From Chenopodium formosanum (lineage: Eukaryota > Streptophyta > Magnoliopsida > Caryophyllales > Amaranthaceae): 64,000 bases of DNA. Under the pieces are notes generated by a model. The model saw nothing but the letters and a program-made list of their open reading frames with translations. It was not told the origin of the DNA and did no database searches. The stretch covers positions 23,609,795 to 23,673,794 of the forward strand of contig CM044858.1 of NCBI GenBank assembly GCA_024500155.1. The letters are read 5' to 3'. Both the position numbers and the translations under genes were made by a program. Each line of letters begins with the position of its first letter. Positions within the stretch are counted from its first letter, which is position 1. Below are positions 44,331 to 57,057 of the stretch, piece after piece.

Positions 44331-47300
44331 GAGTTCATTAGAAAGAGCATGTAGAAAAAGGGAATGCTTCTTACTATTTTGCCCGAATTTGCTTGATTTT
44401 GGTTCTACAAGACCTTAAAACCTTATGAATTGCTTTGTTTTTGTGATTTCTTTTGTGAGGAAGTTATGAATACTTATATTTGACATGACTCAAGCATTTT
44501 CAAGTTCATTAGAAAGAGCATGTAGAAAATGGGAATGCTTGTTCCCATTTTGGCCGAATTTGCTTGATTTTGGCTCTACAAGACCTTAAAACCTTATAAC
44601 ATGCTTTATTTTTGTGATTTATTTTCTTAGGAAGTTATAAATACATATATTTGACATGAATCAAGCCTTTTCAAGTTCATTAGAAAGAGCATGTAGAAAT
44701 TGGGAACGCTTCTTCTCATTTTGCCCGAATTTGCTTGATTTCGGTTCTACCAGACCTTAAAACCTTATAACTTGCTTTTTCTTAGTGATTTCTGTGCTTA
44801 GGCAGTTACAAATACATATATTTGACATAATTCAAGCCTTTATAAGTTCATTAGAAAGAGCATGTAGAAAATGGGAACTCTTCTTCCTATTTGGGCCGAA
44901 TTTGCTTGCTTTTGGTTCTACAAGACCTTAAAACCTTATAACATGCTTTTTTTTTGTGATTTCTTTTCTTAGGAAGTTATAAATACATATATTTGACATG
45001 AATCAAGCCTTTTCAAGTTCATTAGAAAGAGCATGTAGAAAATAGGAACGCTTCCTCCCATTTTGCCCGAATTTGCTAGATTTCGGTTCAACTAGACCTT
45101 AAAACCTTATAACTTGCTTTGTCTTAGTGATTTCTATGCTTAGGCAGTTACTAATACATATATTTGACATTATTCAAGCCTTGATAAGTTCATTAGAAAG
45201 AGCATGTAGAAAATGGGAACACTTTTTACCATTTGGGCCGAATTTGGTTGATTTTGGTTCTAAAAGACCTTAAAACCTTATAACATCCTTTGTTTTTGTG
45301 ATTTCTTTTGTTAGGAAGTTATAAATACATATATTTTACATTAATCATGCCTTTTCAAGTTCATTAGAAAGAGCATGTAGAAAATGGGAATGCTTCTTAC
45401 TATTTTGCCCGAATTTGCTTGATTTTGGTTCTACAAGACCTTAAAACCATATAACTTGCTTTGTTTTTGTGATTTATTTTGTTAGGAAGTTATAAATACA
45501 TATATTTGAAATGAATTAAGCCTTTTCAAGTTTATTAAAAAGAGCATGTAGAAAAAGGGAATGCTTCTTACTATTTTGCCCGAATTTGCTTGATTTCAGT
45601 TCTAAAAGACCTTAAAACCTTATAAATTGCTTTGTTTTTGTGATTTCTTTGCTTATGAATTTATAAATACATATATTTCACATGATTCAAACAATTATAA
45701 GTTCATTAGAAAGAGCATGTTGAATTTGGGAATGCTTCTTACTATTTTGCCCGAATTTTGCTTTGTTTTTGTGATTTATTTTCTTATGGAGTTATAAATA
45801 CATATATTTGACATGATCGAAGCATTTATATGTTCATTAGAAAGAGCATGTAGAAATGGAAATGTTTTCTTCCCATTTTGCCCGAATTTGCTTGATTTAG
45901 GTTCGACAAGACCTTAAACCCTTATGAATTTCTTTGTTTTTGTGAATTCTTTTGTGAGAAAGTTATGAATACATATATTTGACATGACTCAAGCCTTTTC
46001 AAGTTCATTAGAAAGAGCATGTAGAAAATGGGAATGCTTCTTCCCATTTTGGCCAAATTTGCTTGATTTTGGCTCTACAAGACCTTAAAACCTTTTAACA
46101 TGCTTTGTTTTTGTGATTTCTTTTCTTAGCATGTTATAAATAGATGTATTTGACATTAATAAAATCTTTTCAAGTTCATTAGAAAGAGCATGTAGAAAAT
46201 GGGAACGCTTCTTCTCATTTTTCCCGAACTTGCTTGATTTCGGTTCTACCAGACCTTAAAACCTTATAACTTGCTTTGTCTTAGTTATTTCTATGCTTAG
46301 GCAGTTACAAATACATATATTTGACATGATTCAAGCCTTTATAAGTTCATTAGAAAGAGCATGTAGAAAATGGGAACGCTTCTTCCCATTTTGGCCGAAT
46401 TTGCTTGATTTTGGCTCTACAAGACCTTAAAACCTTATAACATGCTTTATTTTTGTGATTTATTTTCTTAGGAAGTGATAAATACATATATGTGACATGA
46501 ATCAAGCCTTTTCAAGTTCATTAGAAAGAGCATGTAGAAAATGGGAACGCTTCTGCTCATTTTGCCCGAATTTGCTTGATTTCGGTTCTACCAGACCTTA
46601 AAACCTTATAGCTTGCTTTTTTTTTGTGATTTCTATGCTTAGGCAGTTATAAATACATATATTTGACATGATTCAAGCATTTATAAGTTCATTATAAATA
46701 GCATGTAGAAAATGGGAATGCTTCTTACCATTTTACCTGAATATGCTTGATTTTGGTTCTACAAGACCTTAAAACCTTATAACTTGCTTTGTCTTAGTTA
46801 TTTCTATGCTTAGGCAGTTACAAATACATATATTTGACATGATTCAAGCCTTTATAAGTTCATTAGAAAGAGCATGTAGAAAATGGGAACGCTTCTGCCC
46901 ATTTGGGCCGAATTTGCTTGATTTTGGTTCTACAAGAACTTAAAACCTTATAACATGCTTTTTTTTTGTGATTTCTTTTCTTATCATGTTATAAATAGAT
47001 ATATTTGACATTAATCAATCCTTTTCAAGTTCATTAGAAAGAGCATGTAGAAAATGGGAACGCTTCTTCCCATTTTGCCCGAATTTGCTTGATTTCGGTT
47101 CTACTAGACCTTAAATCCTTATAACTTGCTTTTTCGTAGTGATTTCTATGCTTAGGCAGTTACAAATACATATATTTTACATGATTCAACCCTTTATAAT
47201 TTCATTAGAAAGAGCATGTAGAAAATGGGAACGCTTCTTCCCATTTTGGCCGAATTTGCTTGATTTTGGCTCTACAAGACCTTAAAACCTTATAACATGC

Positions 47301-49463
47301 TTTATTTTTGTGATTTTTTTTCTTAGGAAGTGATAAATACATATATGTGACATGAATCAAGCCTTTTCAAGTTCATTAGAAAGAGCATGTAGAAAATGGG
47401 AACGCTTTTGCTCATTTTGCCCGAATTTGCTTGATTTCGGTTCTACCAGACCTTAAAACCTTATAGCTTGCTTTTTTTTGTGATTTCTATGCTTAGGCAG
47501 TTATAAATACATATATTTGACATGATTCAAGCATTTATACGTTCATTAGAAAGAACATGTAGAAAATGGGAATGCTTCTTACTATTTTGCGTGAATTTGC
47601 TTGATATTGGTTCTACAAGACCTTAAAACTTTAGTACATGCTTTGTTTTTATGATTTATTTTCATAGGCAGTTATAAATACATATATTTGACATGAATCA
47701 ATCCTTTTCGAGTTCATTAGAAAGAGCGTGTAGAAAATGGGAACACTTCTTCTCATTTTCCCTGAATTTGCTTGATTTCGGTTCTACCAGACCTTAAAAC
47801 CTTATAAATTGCTTTCTCATTGTTATTTATTTGCTTAGGCAGTTACAAATACATATATTTGATATGATTGAAGCCTTTATAATTTCATTAGAAGGAGCAT
47901 GTAGACAACGGGAACGCTTCTTCCCATTTTGGCCGAATTTGCTTGATTTTGGTTCTACAACACCTTAAAACCTTACCTTATATCATGCTTTTTTTGTGAT
48001 TTCTTTTCTTAGGAAGTTATAAATACATATATTAGACAAGAATCAAGCCTTGTCAAGTTCATTAGAAAGAGCGTGTAGAAAATAGGAACGCTTCTTCTCA
48101 TTTTGCCTGAATTTGCTTAATTTCGATTCTACCAGACCTTAAAACCTTATAACTTGCTTTGTTTTTGTGATTTCTATGCTTAAGCAGTTACAAATAAATA
48201 TATTTGACATGACGTAAGCATTTATATGTTCATTAGAAAGAGCATGTAGAAAATGGGAACGCTTATTACCATTTTGCCCGAAAATGCTATATTTTGGTTC
48301 TAGAAGAACTTAAAACCTTATAACATCCTTTTTTTTATGATTTATTCTGTTATGAAGTTATAAATACATATGTTTGACATGACTCAAGCCTTTTCATGTT
48401 CATTAGAAAGAGCATGTTGAAAATGGGAATGCTTTTTCCCATTTTGCTCGAATTTCCTTGATTTCGGTTCTACAAGACCTTTGAACCTTATAACTTGCTT
48501 TTTTTTGTGATTTCTATGCTTAGGCATTTATAAATACATATATTTGACATGATTCAAGCATTTATAAGTTCATTAGAAAGAGCATGTAGAAAATGGGAAT
48601 GCTTCTTACTATTTTGCCCGAATATGCTTGATTTTGGTACTACAAGACCTCAAAACCTTATAACATCCTTTTTTTGTGATTTCTTTAGTTAGGAAGTTAT
48701 AAATACATATATTTGACATAAATCAAGCCATTTTAAGTTCATTAGAAGAGCATGTAGAAATTGGGAACGCTTCTTCTCATTTTGCCCGAATTTGCTTGAT
48801 TTCGGTTCTACCAGACCTTAAAACCTTATAACTTTCTTTGTCTTAGTGATTTCTATGCTTAGGCAGTTACTAATATATATATGTGACATGATTCAAGCCT
48901 TTATATGTTCATTAGAAAGAGCATGTAGAAAACGGGAACGCTTCTTCCTATTTCGGCCGAATTTGGTTGATTTTGGTTCTACAAGACCTTAAAACCTTAT
49001 AACATCCTTTGTTTTTGTGATTTCTTTTGTTAAGAAGTTATAAATACATATATTTGACTTGACTCAAGTCTTTTCAAGTTCATTAGAAAGTGCATGTAGA
49101 AAATGAGAACGCTTCTTCTTATTTTGCTTGAATTTGCTTGATTTCGGTTCTACCGGACCTTAAAACCTTATAAAATTCTTTCTCTTTGTTATTTATTTGT
49201 GTAGGCAGTTACAAATTCATATATTTGACATGATTCAAGCATTTATAAGTTCATTAGAAGGAGCATGTAGAATATGGGAACGCTTCTTCCCATTTTGGCC
49301 GAATTTGCTTGATTTTGGTTTTACAAGTCCTTAAAACCTTATAACATGCTTTTTTTTGTGATTTCTTTTCTTAGGAATTTATAAATACATATATTAGACA
49401 TGAATCAAGCCTTTTCAAGTTCATTAGAAAGAGCGTGTTGAAAATGGGAACGCTTCTTCTCAT
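44331..49463. repeat. Satellite B array, block 2 (about 171-bp monomer)
   Basis: About 30 monomers of the same family and the same alternating dimer as block 1. Its first monomers align with those at 10657 onward. One monomer near 45750 carries an internal deletion. Variant monomers (for example the one with GATATTGGTTCTACAAGACC near 47603) are shared with 14460 and 17810. It ends abruptly inside a monomer at CTTCTTCTCAT, where CACTA-derived sequence starts. Confidence 0.95.
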
Positions 49464-49605
49464 ATGATGTTAATTGGTAACAATAATTTTCATTTTGATG
49501 ACCTTAAATAGTTAAATGACCTAAAAGAATGTCATTCTTCTAAGTGCTTTACTTACTTTGTCTATGATTTTTGTATCATTTATTTTTTAGTGAAACTGCT
49601 ATATA
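49464..49605 (+). other. 5' flank of the TNP2-like pseudogene
   Basis: 142 bp of AT-rich DNA between satellite B and the transposase ATG, with no repeat or recognisable CACTA terminus. CTATATAATG immediately precedes the start codon. It probably represents the remaining leader or intron of the transposon. Confidence 0.4.
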
Positions 49606-51853
49606 ATGAGGGAGGATCGAGCATGGATGTTTAAACGGTTAGAAGGAAAATTCCTTAGTCCAACCTTTGCGGAAAAGGTCAATGAATTTATTACACTTGC
49701 TACCACACAAGACAATGTCGTGATAGATGGTGTGGTGAAATGTCCTTGTGCACAATGTCGAAATATTTCTTATCAAGATCTTGATACCATTAAGGAGCAT
49801 CTCTATAGGCATGGTTTTTTGCCTAACTATTTCCAATGGTTTTTTCATGGTGAACTGCACTTCCAAAGAGAATCCCAAAGTAGCAGCTCCATATCCACCG
49901 AGGATGCATTGAACCCATATAGAAACATGGTATTAGATGCCTTGTGACTAGAAGGTGGTTTAGAAAATATTGAAGAAGAGCCACATGCTAGTTACAAGAA
50001 GTTCTTTGACATGTTGAAGGCAGCGGAGAGCAATTGTATGATGGCTGCAAGTTGTCTGTATTGTCTGCTGCTACAAGGATGGCAAACATCAAGTGCGAGT
50101 ATAATATTCCACATAAAGCTATAGATGGTGTTGCTTCCTTAATGAAAGACATGTGCCCAGATGAAAACAAGATGACAAATAGTTTTTACAAGACTAAGAA
50201 ATTGCTTGAAGGGCTAGAACTTATGCACCAAAAGATTTATGTATGTCCAAATGGATGTATGTTATTTTGGAAGGAACACAAAGATCTCAAAGAATGTCTA
50301 TATTGCAAAGGAAGTCGTTATAAGACACTTAGAGAAAGTGGCAACAATTCTCCTCATAGTGCTCTTATTTACTTTCCTATAGGCCCGAGATTACAAAGAT
50401 TATATGCAACAAGATCTACTGCGGAGCAGATGAGGTGGCATAAAGATAATCCTCGAGTTCATGGCCTTATGTCTCATCCAAGTGATTGAGAGGCGTGGAA
50501 ACACCTAGATAAAGAGTACCCTTCTTATGCTGCGGAGCCTAGAAATGTCCGACTAGGTCTTTGTACCGACGGATTTTTGCAACCTCTTATTGGTTGGCAA
50601 TATTCTTGTTGGCCCGTCATTTTAACTCCTTATAATCTTTCACCTGAACTGTGCATGAAGATACCTTTTATGTTTCTAAGTTTGAGAATTCCAGGTCCGA
50701 AGAATCCTAAAGGGAATCTCGATGTGTACTTGCAACCTCTTATTGAAGAGTTAAAGCAATTACGGGAGGTTGGGTTACCGACTTACGACATCTCGCAAAA
50801 ACAAAAGTTTCAATTGAAGGATGCATTGCTTTGGACTATTAGTGATTTTCCGGCTTATGGCATGCTTTCAGGATGGACCACGTCGGGTAGATTAGCTTGC
50901 CCATATTGTATGGAAAACACTAAGGCTTTCACTCTTAAAAATGGTGGAAAATAAAGTTGGTTTGATTGTCACTGTCAGTTTTTACCCCTTGATCATAATT
51001 TTCGAAAAAATAAGAGTGCATTTTTTAAAGACAGTTGAGAATGATTCCCCACCACCACGAATGAGTGGTGAGGACATTTGGAATCGAGTATCTTTATTTC
51101 CAAAAACTGTTGAGCAAATAAGGGGTGATGATAACGAGGCAGAAGGATATGGAAAGTTCCACCATTAGACAAAGCAAAGCGTCTTTTGGGAGCTTCCATA
51201 TTGGAGCAAGCTCTTGATACGCCACAATCTTGATGTCATGCACATTGAAAAAAAATGTATTTGATAATGTGTTTCACACTGTAATGGATGTTAAGGGTAA
51301 AACTAAAGACAATGTGAAAGCAAGAAGAGACTTGGGGGAGTATTGTAAACGACGAAAATTGGAGGCGCAAGATGTTGTTAATAGTAAAGGGGAAAAACGG
51401 ACTTTAAAACCGAATGCTCCTTTTGTGTTGCCTAAAGAGAAAAGAAAACTTATTTGTGAATGGGTGAAGAAATTAAAGTTTCCTGATGGATATGCTTCTA
51501 ATTTAGGTAGATGCGTTGATTTAAAGGAGTGTAAGCTATTCGGTATGAAAAGTCATGATTGTCATGTTTTTATGCAACGATTGCTACCAGCGGTATTTAA
51601 AGACTTGTTACCCTTAAATGTGTGGAATGTTATTACTGAGTTGAGCCAATTTTTTTATAGATCTTTGCGCCACCACCTTAAAAATTACTGACATGGTGCG
51701 ATTGGAAGAAAATATTCCTGAAATTATTTGCAAATTAGAGAGAATATTTCCGCCTAGTTTTTTTAATAGTATGGAGCATCTTCCTATTCATTTGCCATAT
51801 GAGGCAAAAATTGGTGGGCCGGTTCAATATAGGTGGATGTACCCTTTTGAGAG

Positions 51854-51929
51854 GTAATTATATAAAATTCATCTTTTACTTTCTTTTTTTTAAAATTAAT
51901 TTGAAGATATTTAGCATTTTTTATTATAG
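51854..51929 (+). other. Probable intron 1 of the TNP2 pseudogene
   Basis: Starts GTAATT after TTTGAGAG and ends TTATTATAG before GTTTTTATACC. Removing its 76 bp joins two conserved parts (PFER and FLYHL). Boundaries follow GT-AG. Confidence 0.7.
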
Positions 51930-52253
51930 GTTTTTATACCATTTAATTAAAGAGGAAAGTGGGTAATAAAGCGCGAGTAGAAGCCTCAATTTGTAATGCC
52001 TACCTACTCGAGGAGGTAACAAATTTTTGCTCCCTTATTTTGAAGAAGAAGTTGACTCTAAGGTGAAGGATTTAGGATTGGGTGCACATGCTAAAAGTGA
52101 ATTGAACAATAATCCTGACTTACCTGAGTTGTTCTGTTCAACTTTTGGACATAGTTCGTCAAAAGGTCAATTTTGTTACCTTGTTGAAAAAGATTACAAA
52201 GTTTCTCACCGATATGTTCTAAGTAGTTGTGAAACTCTACAACAATATGAAAG

Positions 52254-52328
52254 GTAAATTTCTATAAAAGTACCATAACATGTCGCTCGTAACATATCTA
52301 TATGTTTACATACTAATATAATTAACAG
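52254..52328 (+). other. Probable intron 2 of the TNP2 pseudogene
   Basis: 75 bp, GTAAATT...TTAACAG, between LQQYE and LFEEQ, a join expected in this family. Confidence 0.7.
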
Positions 52329-52428
52329 TTTGTTTGAAGAACAAATGATCAGAGAACATAGATGCCAAAGTCCAGATGAAGTTTGGATCAAATATGAAGA
52401 CATATATCCTGATTGGTTCTAAGATTAT

Positions 52429-52536
52429 GTAAGTCACTTAACTAATATAAAATACTAATTAAATATATGATTAAGTAGTGTTTTTAGCATGTTAGTATAT
52501 GACCGTAATAACATTTTGAACCTTTGATTAATATAG
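52429..52536 (+). other. Probable intron 3 of the TNP2 pseudogene
   Basis: 108 bp with a consensus donor GTAAGT and acceptor ATATAG. It joins the WF-DY part (which contains the TAA at 52420-52422) to VLEKGIKNDI. Confidence 0.7.
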
Positions 52537-52668
52537 GTATTGGAAAAGGGCATCAAAAATGACATTGTTCGCTCATTAGCATTTGGACCACTAACAAGAG
52601 TTCGAAAATTTAATCACTATCACATCAATGGCTATCATTTTCATACTCTTTCTCATGGAAAAAACAAG

Positions 52669-55231
52669 TGTAATCCCCCGTATTTATAAATATATTATAA
52701 ATGAATTTTTATTTCATTTATAATATTTATGTGTGTTTTTCCGGGATTTAAGTTTTAAAGTTCCAAATTATTTTTGGGTTGATAATTGATTTTGTTCTAA
52801 AAGGATTTTTAATTGTCCATTCTACATTTATGCCATACATATTAAAAAAAGCTAGTCCATTTCATTTATCTAATTGGCCCATTAATTTTAGGAGGCCCAA
52901 TCTTAAAACTAACCCTACACCACTCTCTCCCCTATAAATACCCCATACATCCCCAAATTTTTTCCCCATACAAAAGGTTAGTCTTATTTTTCCTCCTCTT
53001 TATTTTCTTTATTTTATTTTTCCTTTATTTTCTTTTTCCTTTTTCTTTTTTTTTTATCTTCCTTTCTTTTCCTTTTCTTTTTTTTCTTTCTTTTCTTTTC
53101 CTCCTCCTTCCTACGTGAGCCATGCTCACTGCTTCCCCCAACTACCATTGCTGCTGCTCCTGTTCATGGCTGCTGCCACCACCGGCGGGCCTCCCTGCCG
53201 GCGCCACCTGGTCGCCGGCGACCACCCAGCTGGCGCCTACCACCGCAGCCACCTTTTCCCCCTTCTTCCTCCTTTGTTTTCTTATATTTTGCTTCAAAAT
53301 TATTACTTTTGTTTTGGGTTTTATTTTTGTAGTATAAAGATTATATTTTTAGTATCAAAATCATGTTTTTGATAGTTTAAATTATTAATTTCAGATTTAT
53401 AATTGTTATTATAATTTTCAGATTTTATAATTATAAAACCTAGGGTTTTAATTTATTGAAATTGGGATTTTAGGGTTCTAATGATTAATTAATTTGGGGC
53501 TTTTGTTCCTAGTCAATATCTAATGATTAATTAAGCATAAAAACATGTTTTAAAGGAAGTTTTAAGGACTTTAAATGTAGATTATATTGCTGAAAATTTT
53601 TGTATGTATTAATTTGTGATTATGGGTTATTTTCTAGGAGTTGATTATTCCTTAGGAGACTTTTAAGTGATTAAAAGTGGCGCAAAGGATTGTTTACACG
53701 AGGTACGTACATGTCTACTTCGTTGCAAGTAGTGTCATGTTTAGGTACCAAAAAGAACGAACTTAGTTTCTTGATTAGAGAACAATTGGATGGAAATTGT
53801 TTGGTTATATATTTAATTAATTCATGTATTTATGTTTATGAGGCATGTTTTGGTGAATTAAATATGCTTGAATGGAATTATGGATGCAAGTATGTTGAAT
53901 TATATTGGATTAATTGTTTGTATGGAATGTTGATACAAACATATTTTATTGGATTGGTTTGTTAACCACATTTGGATTATTAAAGGATTGGAATTGAATG
54001 GTTTAAGTGGAATGAATTTATTAATTATTCCACAATGTTATTTATTTATTTATTACTCAATCATGACTTGTTAGTATGTTGAGTAAAGGTGGATTATTAA
54101 GCCGAAATGGCTAGGTGGGTTGACTATGTTCAACAATTTTGGATAATTTGGAAGTTTAATGGAATTAAAAGTCAACTTGTGATGTGATCACCATTGTCCT
54201 AAATAAGATTAAAAGTGAATTGATTTATTATTGTTATGTATGGTCTACTTGAATGAGTCGAATATTAATTAAAATTGTAATCACGTAAAGTGAAACATGG
54301 ATGAGCAATAAAACTCTAGAAAGCGTGCACTTCTAGAGTATTGACAATTATGGGTTGGGGTACACGGTGGTAGCCCGTGGCTTTTCGAGGCTTGTTTAAT
54401 CAACATGTCCTCTTCTCTTTTGGTATTTACATTTTATTTTATAATGAAAGTTAGATGGGATCCTAGACTAACTTTGTGAGAATGGAGTCGCACCCACTCT
54501 TGCATCGCGCTAACTTTTATTTCAAATGGTCATTTGAGACCAAAATGATTTGGTGGATTGGACAACCTCGTCTATTTCTTACTCCAAACTAAATTAATTA
54601 AATTAAATATAGAGTCAAGTGTTTGGAATTGGTTAGTAAGTATGTTGAGTCAATTGAATTGTTTAAGTGTGGAGTCTTGATTAATGAATTTGTGTTATAT
54701 GTTTATTTACTTTAATTAGTTGAGCATGCTAGGTTTTGTGCTTGTAACTTGTATGTACTCAGCTTTGCTGATTGCGTGCTTTTGTGTGTGTCTTTCTTTG
54801 GTCATGGCCTTCGCCTTTCAATGACCCTGTGATGATCTAATTATTACACTTGTATTATTGGGAAGCAGTATTGCACATGTTAGCTTGATGATGTGAAGTT
54901 CAGGGATTTGACAAACGCATTGTCAAGGGATTGTGTGATTGAGAGTATTCGATTCTTGTGTTGAACTTATTTATGCTTTGCTATTTCGTTTATGTCATGG
55001 ATTTTGATTACTGGTTTGGTTTTAAATAAGGGCCTTTATGGTTCCAACTTGTAAGCCTTGGCTTATTCGTTTTCTGAACTGTGTTATTTTAAAAAATTAT
55101 GTTTGGTTTTCCGCTGCAATACTTTGATAAAGCCTTAACGTTTTAACACGTGGCGGTAACATGTGAATGGTTCTCCACTATTTTATTTAAAGTAAGTGGT
55201 TTGGAAAAGGGAGAATTATTGAGGTGTTACA
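52669..55231 (+). mobile_element. Solo LTR inserted in a TNP2 exon (chromovirus-like gypsy)
   Basis: 2563 bp beginning TGTAATCCCCCGTATTTATA and ending GAGGTGTTACA, flanked by the exact TSD ACAAG (52664-52668 and 55232-55236). It has a TATA box (52933-52940), a pyrimidine-rich stretch (52985-53110) and a GC-rich patch (53100-53260). No internal domain is present, so it is a solo LTR. The TGTAA...TGTTACA ends resemble those of Tekay/Del chromoviruses; that lineage call is inference. The frames at 53115-53372 and 53690-53965 are not supported as genes. The exon continues in frame across the insertion. Confidence 0.9.
52933..52940 (+). promoter_or_regulatory. TATA box of the solo LTR
   Basis: TATAAATA followed by CCCC, about 265 bp into the LTR and just before the pyrimidine-rich leader. 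Confidence 0.6.
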
Positions 55232-55788
55232 ACAAGTCAACTATGAATTATGGTATATGTGTGAAAAGTGTCCAAGGAAGTGATTATTATGGAATTCTAC
55301 AAGAAATAATAGAGTTAACTTATGTTAGAGCAAGAAAGCGTTATACAACAGTGTTGTTTAAGTGTGAGTGGTTTGATGTTGGACCTGGCATTAGGATACA
55401 TGATAAGTATAATCTTGTTGAGGTGAACCATTCAAAACGATATCCAAAATATGATCCGTTCGTACTGGCATATAAAGCCGAACAAGTATATTATGCTCCT
55501 TGTCCTAGTAGTAGTAGTAGTAATGAAAGAAATTAGTGGTGGTTTGTTTTCAACATTAAGGCAAGAGGAGTTATTGATGCGCCCGTTGAGCCTAATGCAT
55601 TCCAAGTTGCTTCACTTGAAAATCCTCCTTTGTTATCTGAATTTGAAGTAGGTGAGGAAGAAGTCCAAGAGCTTTCTTGTAATGAATATGAGGAAGTGGA
55701 AGAGGGAGAGGATGAGGAGGAGGAGGAGGAGGAGGAATTAGAGGAAGATGATGATGAAGAGGAAGATGAAGAAAATAGTTCATTTTAG

Positions 55789-55973
55789 ATTAGACATTTT
55801 ACTTTTTACTTTGGTTTATCTTAATTTTCAAATATTTTTAATGCCTTTAACTTCTTGTTATTGTAATTTTGATAATTAAATTTTATATTATATGAAATTT
55901 ATATCATATAGTTAATATTACTTCTTTAGTATATTTAACTCTTACAGTGCCTATATTACCTTGTCTTTTCTCA
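55789..55973 (+). other. AT-rich spacer between the two transposase pseudogenes
   Basis: 185 bp of A/T-rich sequence after the TNP2 stop. It ends in a polypyrimidine-AG acceptor (TTTTCTAG) that leads into the second gene. Nothing else is seen in it. Confidence 0.4.
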
Positions 55974-56290
55974 TTTTCTAGTGTGCAGATACACAAAAAT
56001 AGTTCTAACTAGAGGTGGCTTTAATGGAAGGGGTCCAATCATTAGGCGTCAACCTAATGTTTCATCACAACTTTCTTCTCAACAAACACCATCACATGGT
56101 GAAATGAATGATAATTCTCATATGGAAGAACTATATAGGGATCAAGAGGAGATGGAAATTGATGATGCAGATGGTGCTGGCTATAACGAAAATGAAGAGG
56201 AAGTAGAGTTTCCTGATGACACGGGTAATCCAGATGCTTCTCAAGTATTGCACAAAACTGAGGGACGGTGAGTAACCTTAGTTAATATTA

Positions 56291-56486
56291 CCTCTGTTTC
56301 TTTTTAGTTGACACGTATTCCTTTTTAGGAAGTTTCTTTTTAGTTGACACGTTTCCTTTTTAGGTAAATTTTTTACCTTGGATTTACAAGCTACCCCACT
56401 TGCCTTTTCATTCTCTATCACTCTCTCTCCTCTCCTTAATATATGTGCCTAAATCAAACACGTCAACTAAATTGAAACGGAGGAAG
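56291..56486. mobile_element. Stowaway-like MITE
   Basis: 196 bp with inverted ends: left CCTCTGTTTCTTTTTAGTTG, right reading CTTCCTCCGTTTCAATTTAG on the minus strand, followed on each side by TTGAC-G/A-CGTGT-like sequence. TA dinucleotides flank both ends (56289-56290, 56487-56488), as in Tc1/mariner-derived Stowaway elements. Part of the left end (TTTCTTTTTAGTTGACACGT) is repeated at about 56335. It lies in an intron of the TNPA-like pseudogene. Confidence 0.85.
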
Positions 56487-56501
56487 TATAATTGAATGAG
56501 T

Positions 56502-56520
56502 ATATATATATATATATATA
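56502..56520. repeat. TA microsatellite
   Basis: Perfect TA dinucleotide run of about ten units in the same intron, just downstream of the MITE. Confidence 0.9.
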
Positions 56521-57057
56521 TTGTTTCTAATTTCAGTGTTTATGAAACAGGTTTCATTCTCGTGAAGTTGTAGATGAAGTTGTTGAAACTTCATATAAGA
56601 CTTATTTTATGGGGCCATGGATTAACTGGGCTAAGGTTCCGAAAGAAGCAAAAGCAATTTGGTGGAAAGCCTTTAAGGTATTTTTCATTATGAAAATCAA
56701 TTTTTCCTTTAATAAATTATATATCACTAACAAGTGGTGCATCATTGCTCAAAAGGCTAAGTTCTCTTGGGATCCTTCAATGGCAAAAATGATAAAGAAA
56801 GGATGGCAGCAAAAATGTTTAGACGCCTTTCTAATGTGGTGAGTAAGATGTTCACAACAAAAGGTTATCGTGCTAAATGGTGTCACCAAAGCATTAGGAA
56901 ACGACTTGCAGCTATTAGAGCAACTGATACCTTCAAAAAGAAGTCTGCCCAATATTCGTTAAATAGAAATAGGCTTGGGAAAGAAATGCCAATCCATTGC
57001 CAAGGATCTAAATCAACTGAACAAATTAAGATTAAATTGGTATGTCATTTAGAGAAT

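Larger units (their letters stand above)
49606..55788 (+). pseudogene. CACTA (En/Spm) TNP2-type transposase, heavily disrupted
   Basis: Domains in order: N-terminal transposase-associated domain (49606-49870; CPCAQC and HLYRHGF motifs); TNP2/Transposase_21 core (about 50034-51180; GLCTDGF, WPVILTPYNLSP, IPGPKNPKGNLDVYLQPL, SDFPAYGMLSGW, LACPYC); HNLDVMHIEKN (about 51215-51255); a conserved region through LPYEAKIGGPVQYRWMYPFE (51780-51850); DUF4218-like LPELFCSTFG...HHYHINGYHFHT; then a DUF4216-like exon (55232-55533; LFKCEWFD...YPKYDPFVLA) and an acidic tail (55670-55788). Introns are likely at 51854-51929, 52254-52328 and 52429-52536. Breaks: stops at 49945, 50487, 50952, 51166, 52420 and 55534; frameshifts near 50031, 51030, 51248-51255 (A run), 51655, 51960 and 52030; and a 2.56-kb solo LTR at 52669. 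The catalytic protein cannot be made. Start chosen at the ATG giving the usual N-terminal DRAWM-type motif. Confidence 0.93.

Noticed and set aside
53115..53372. 85-codon frame with a Leu-rich start resembling a signal peptide
   Set aside because: Located in the GC-rich leader part of the solo LTR; a second frame overlaps it and no family is recognised.
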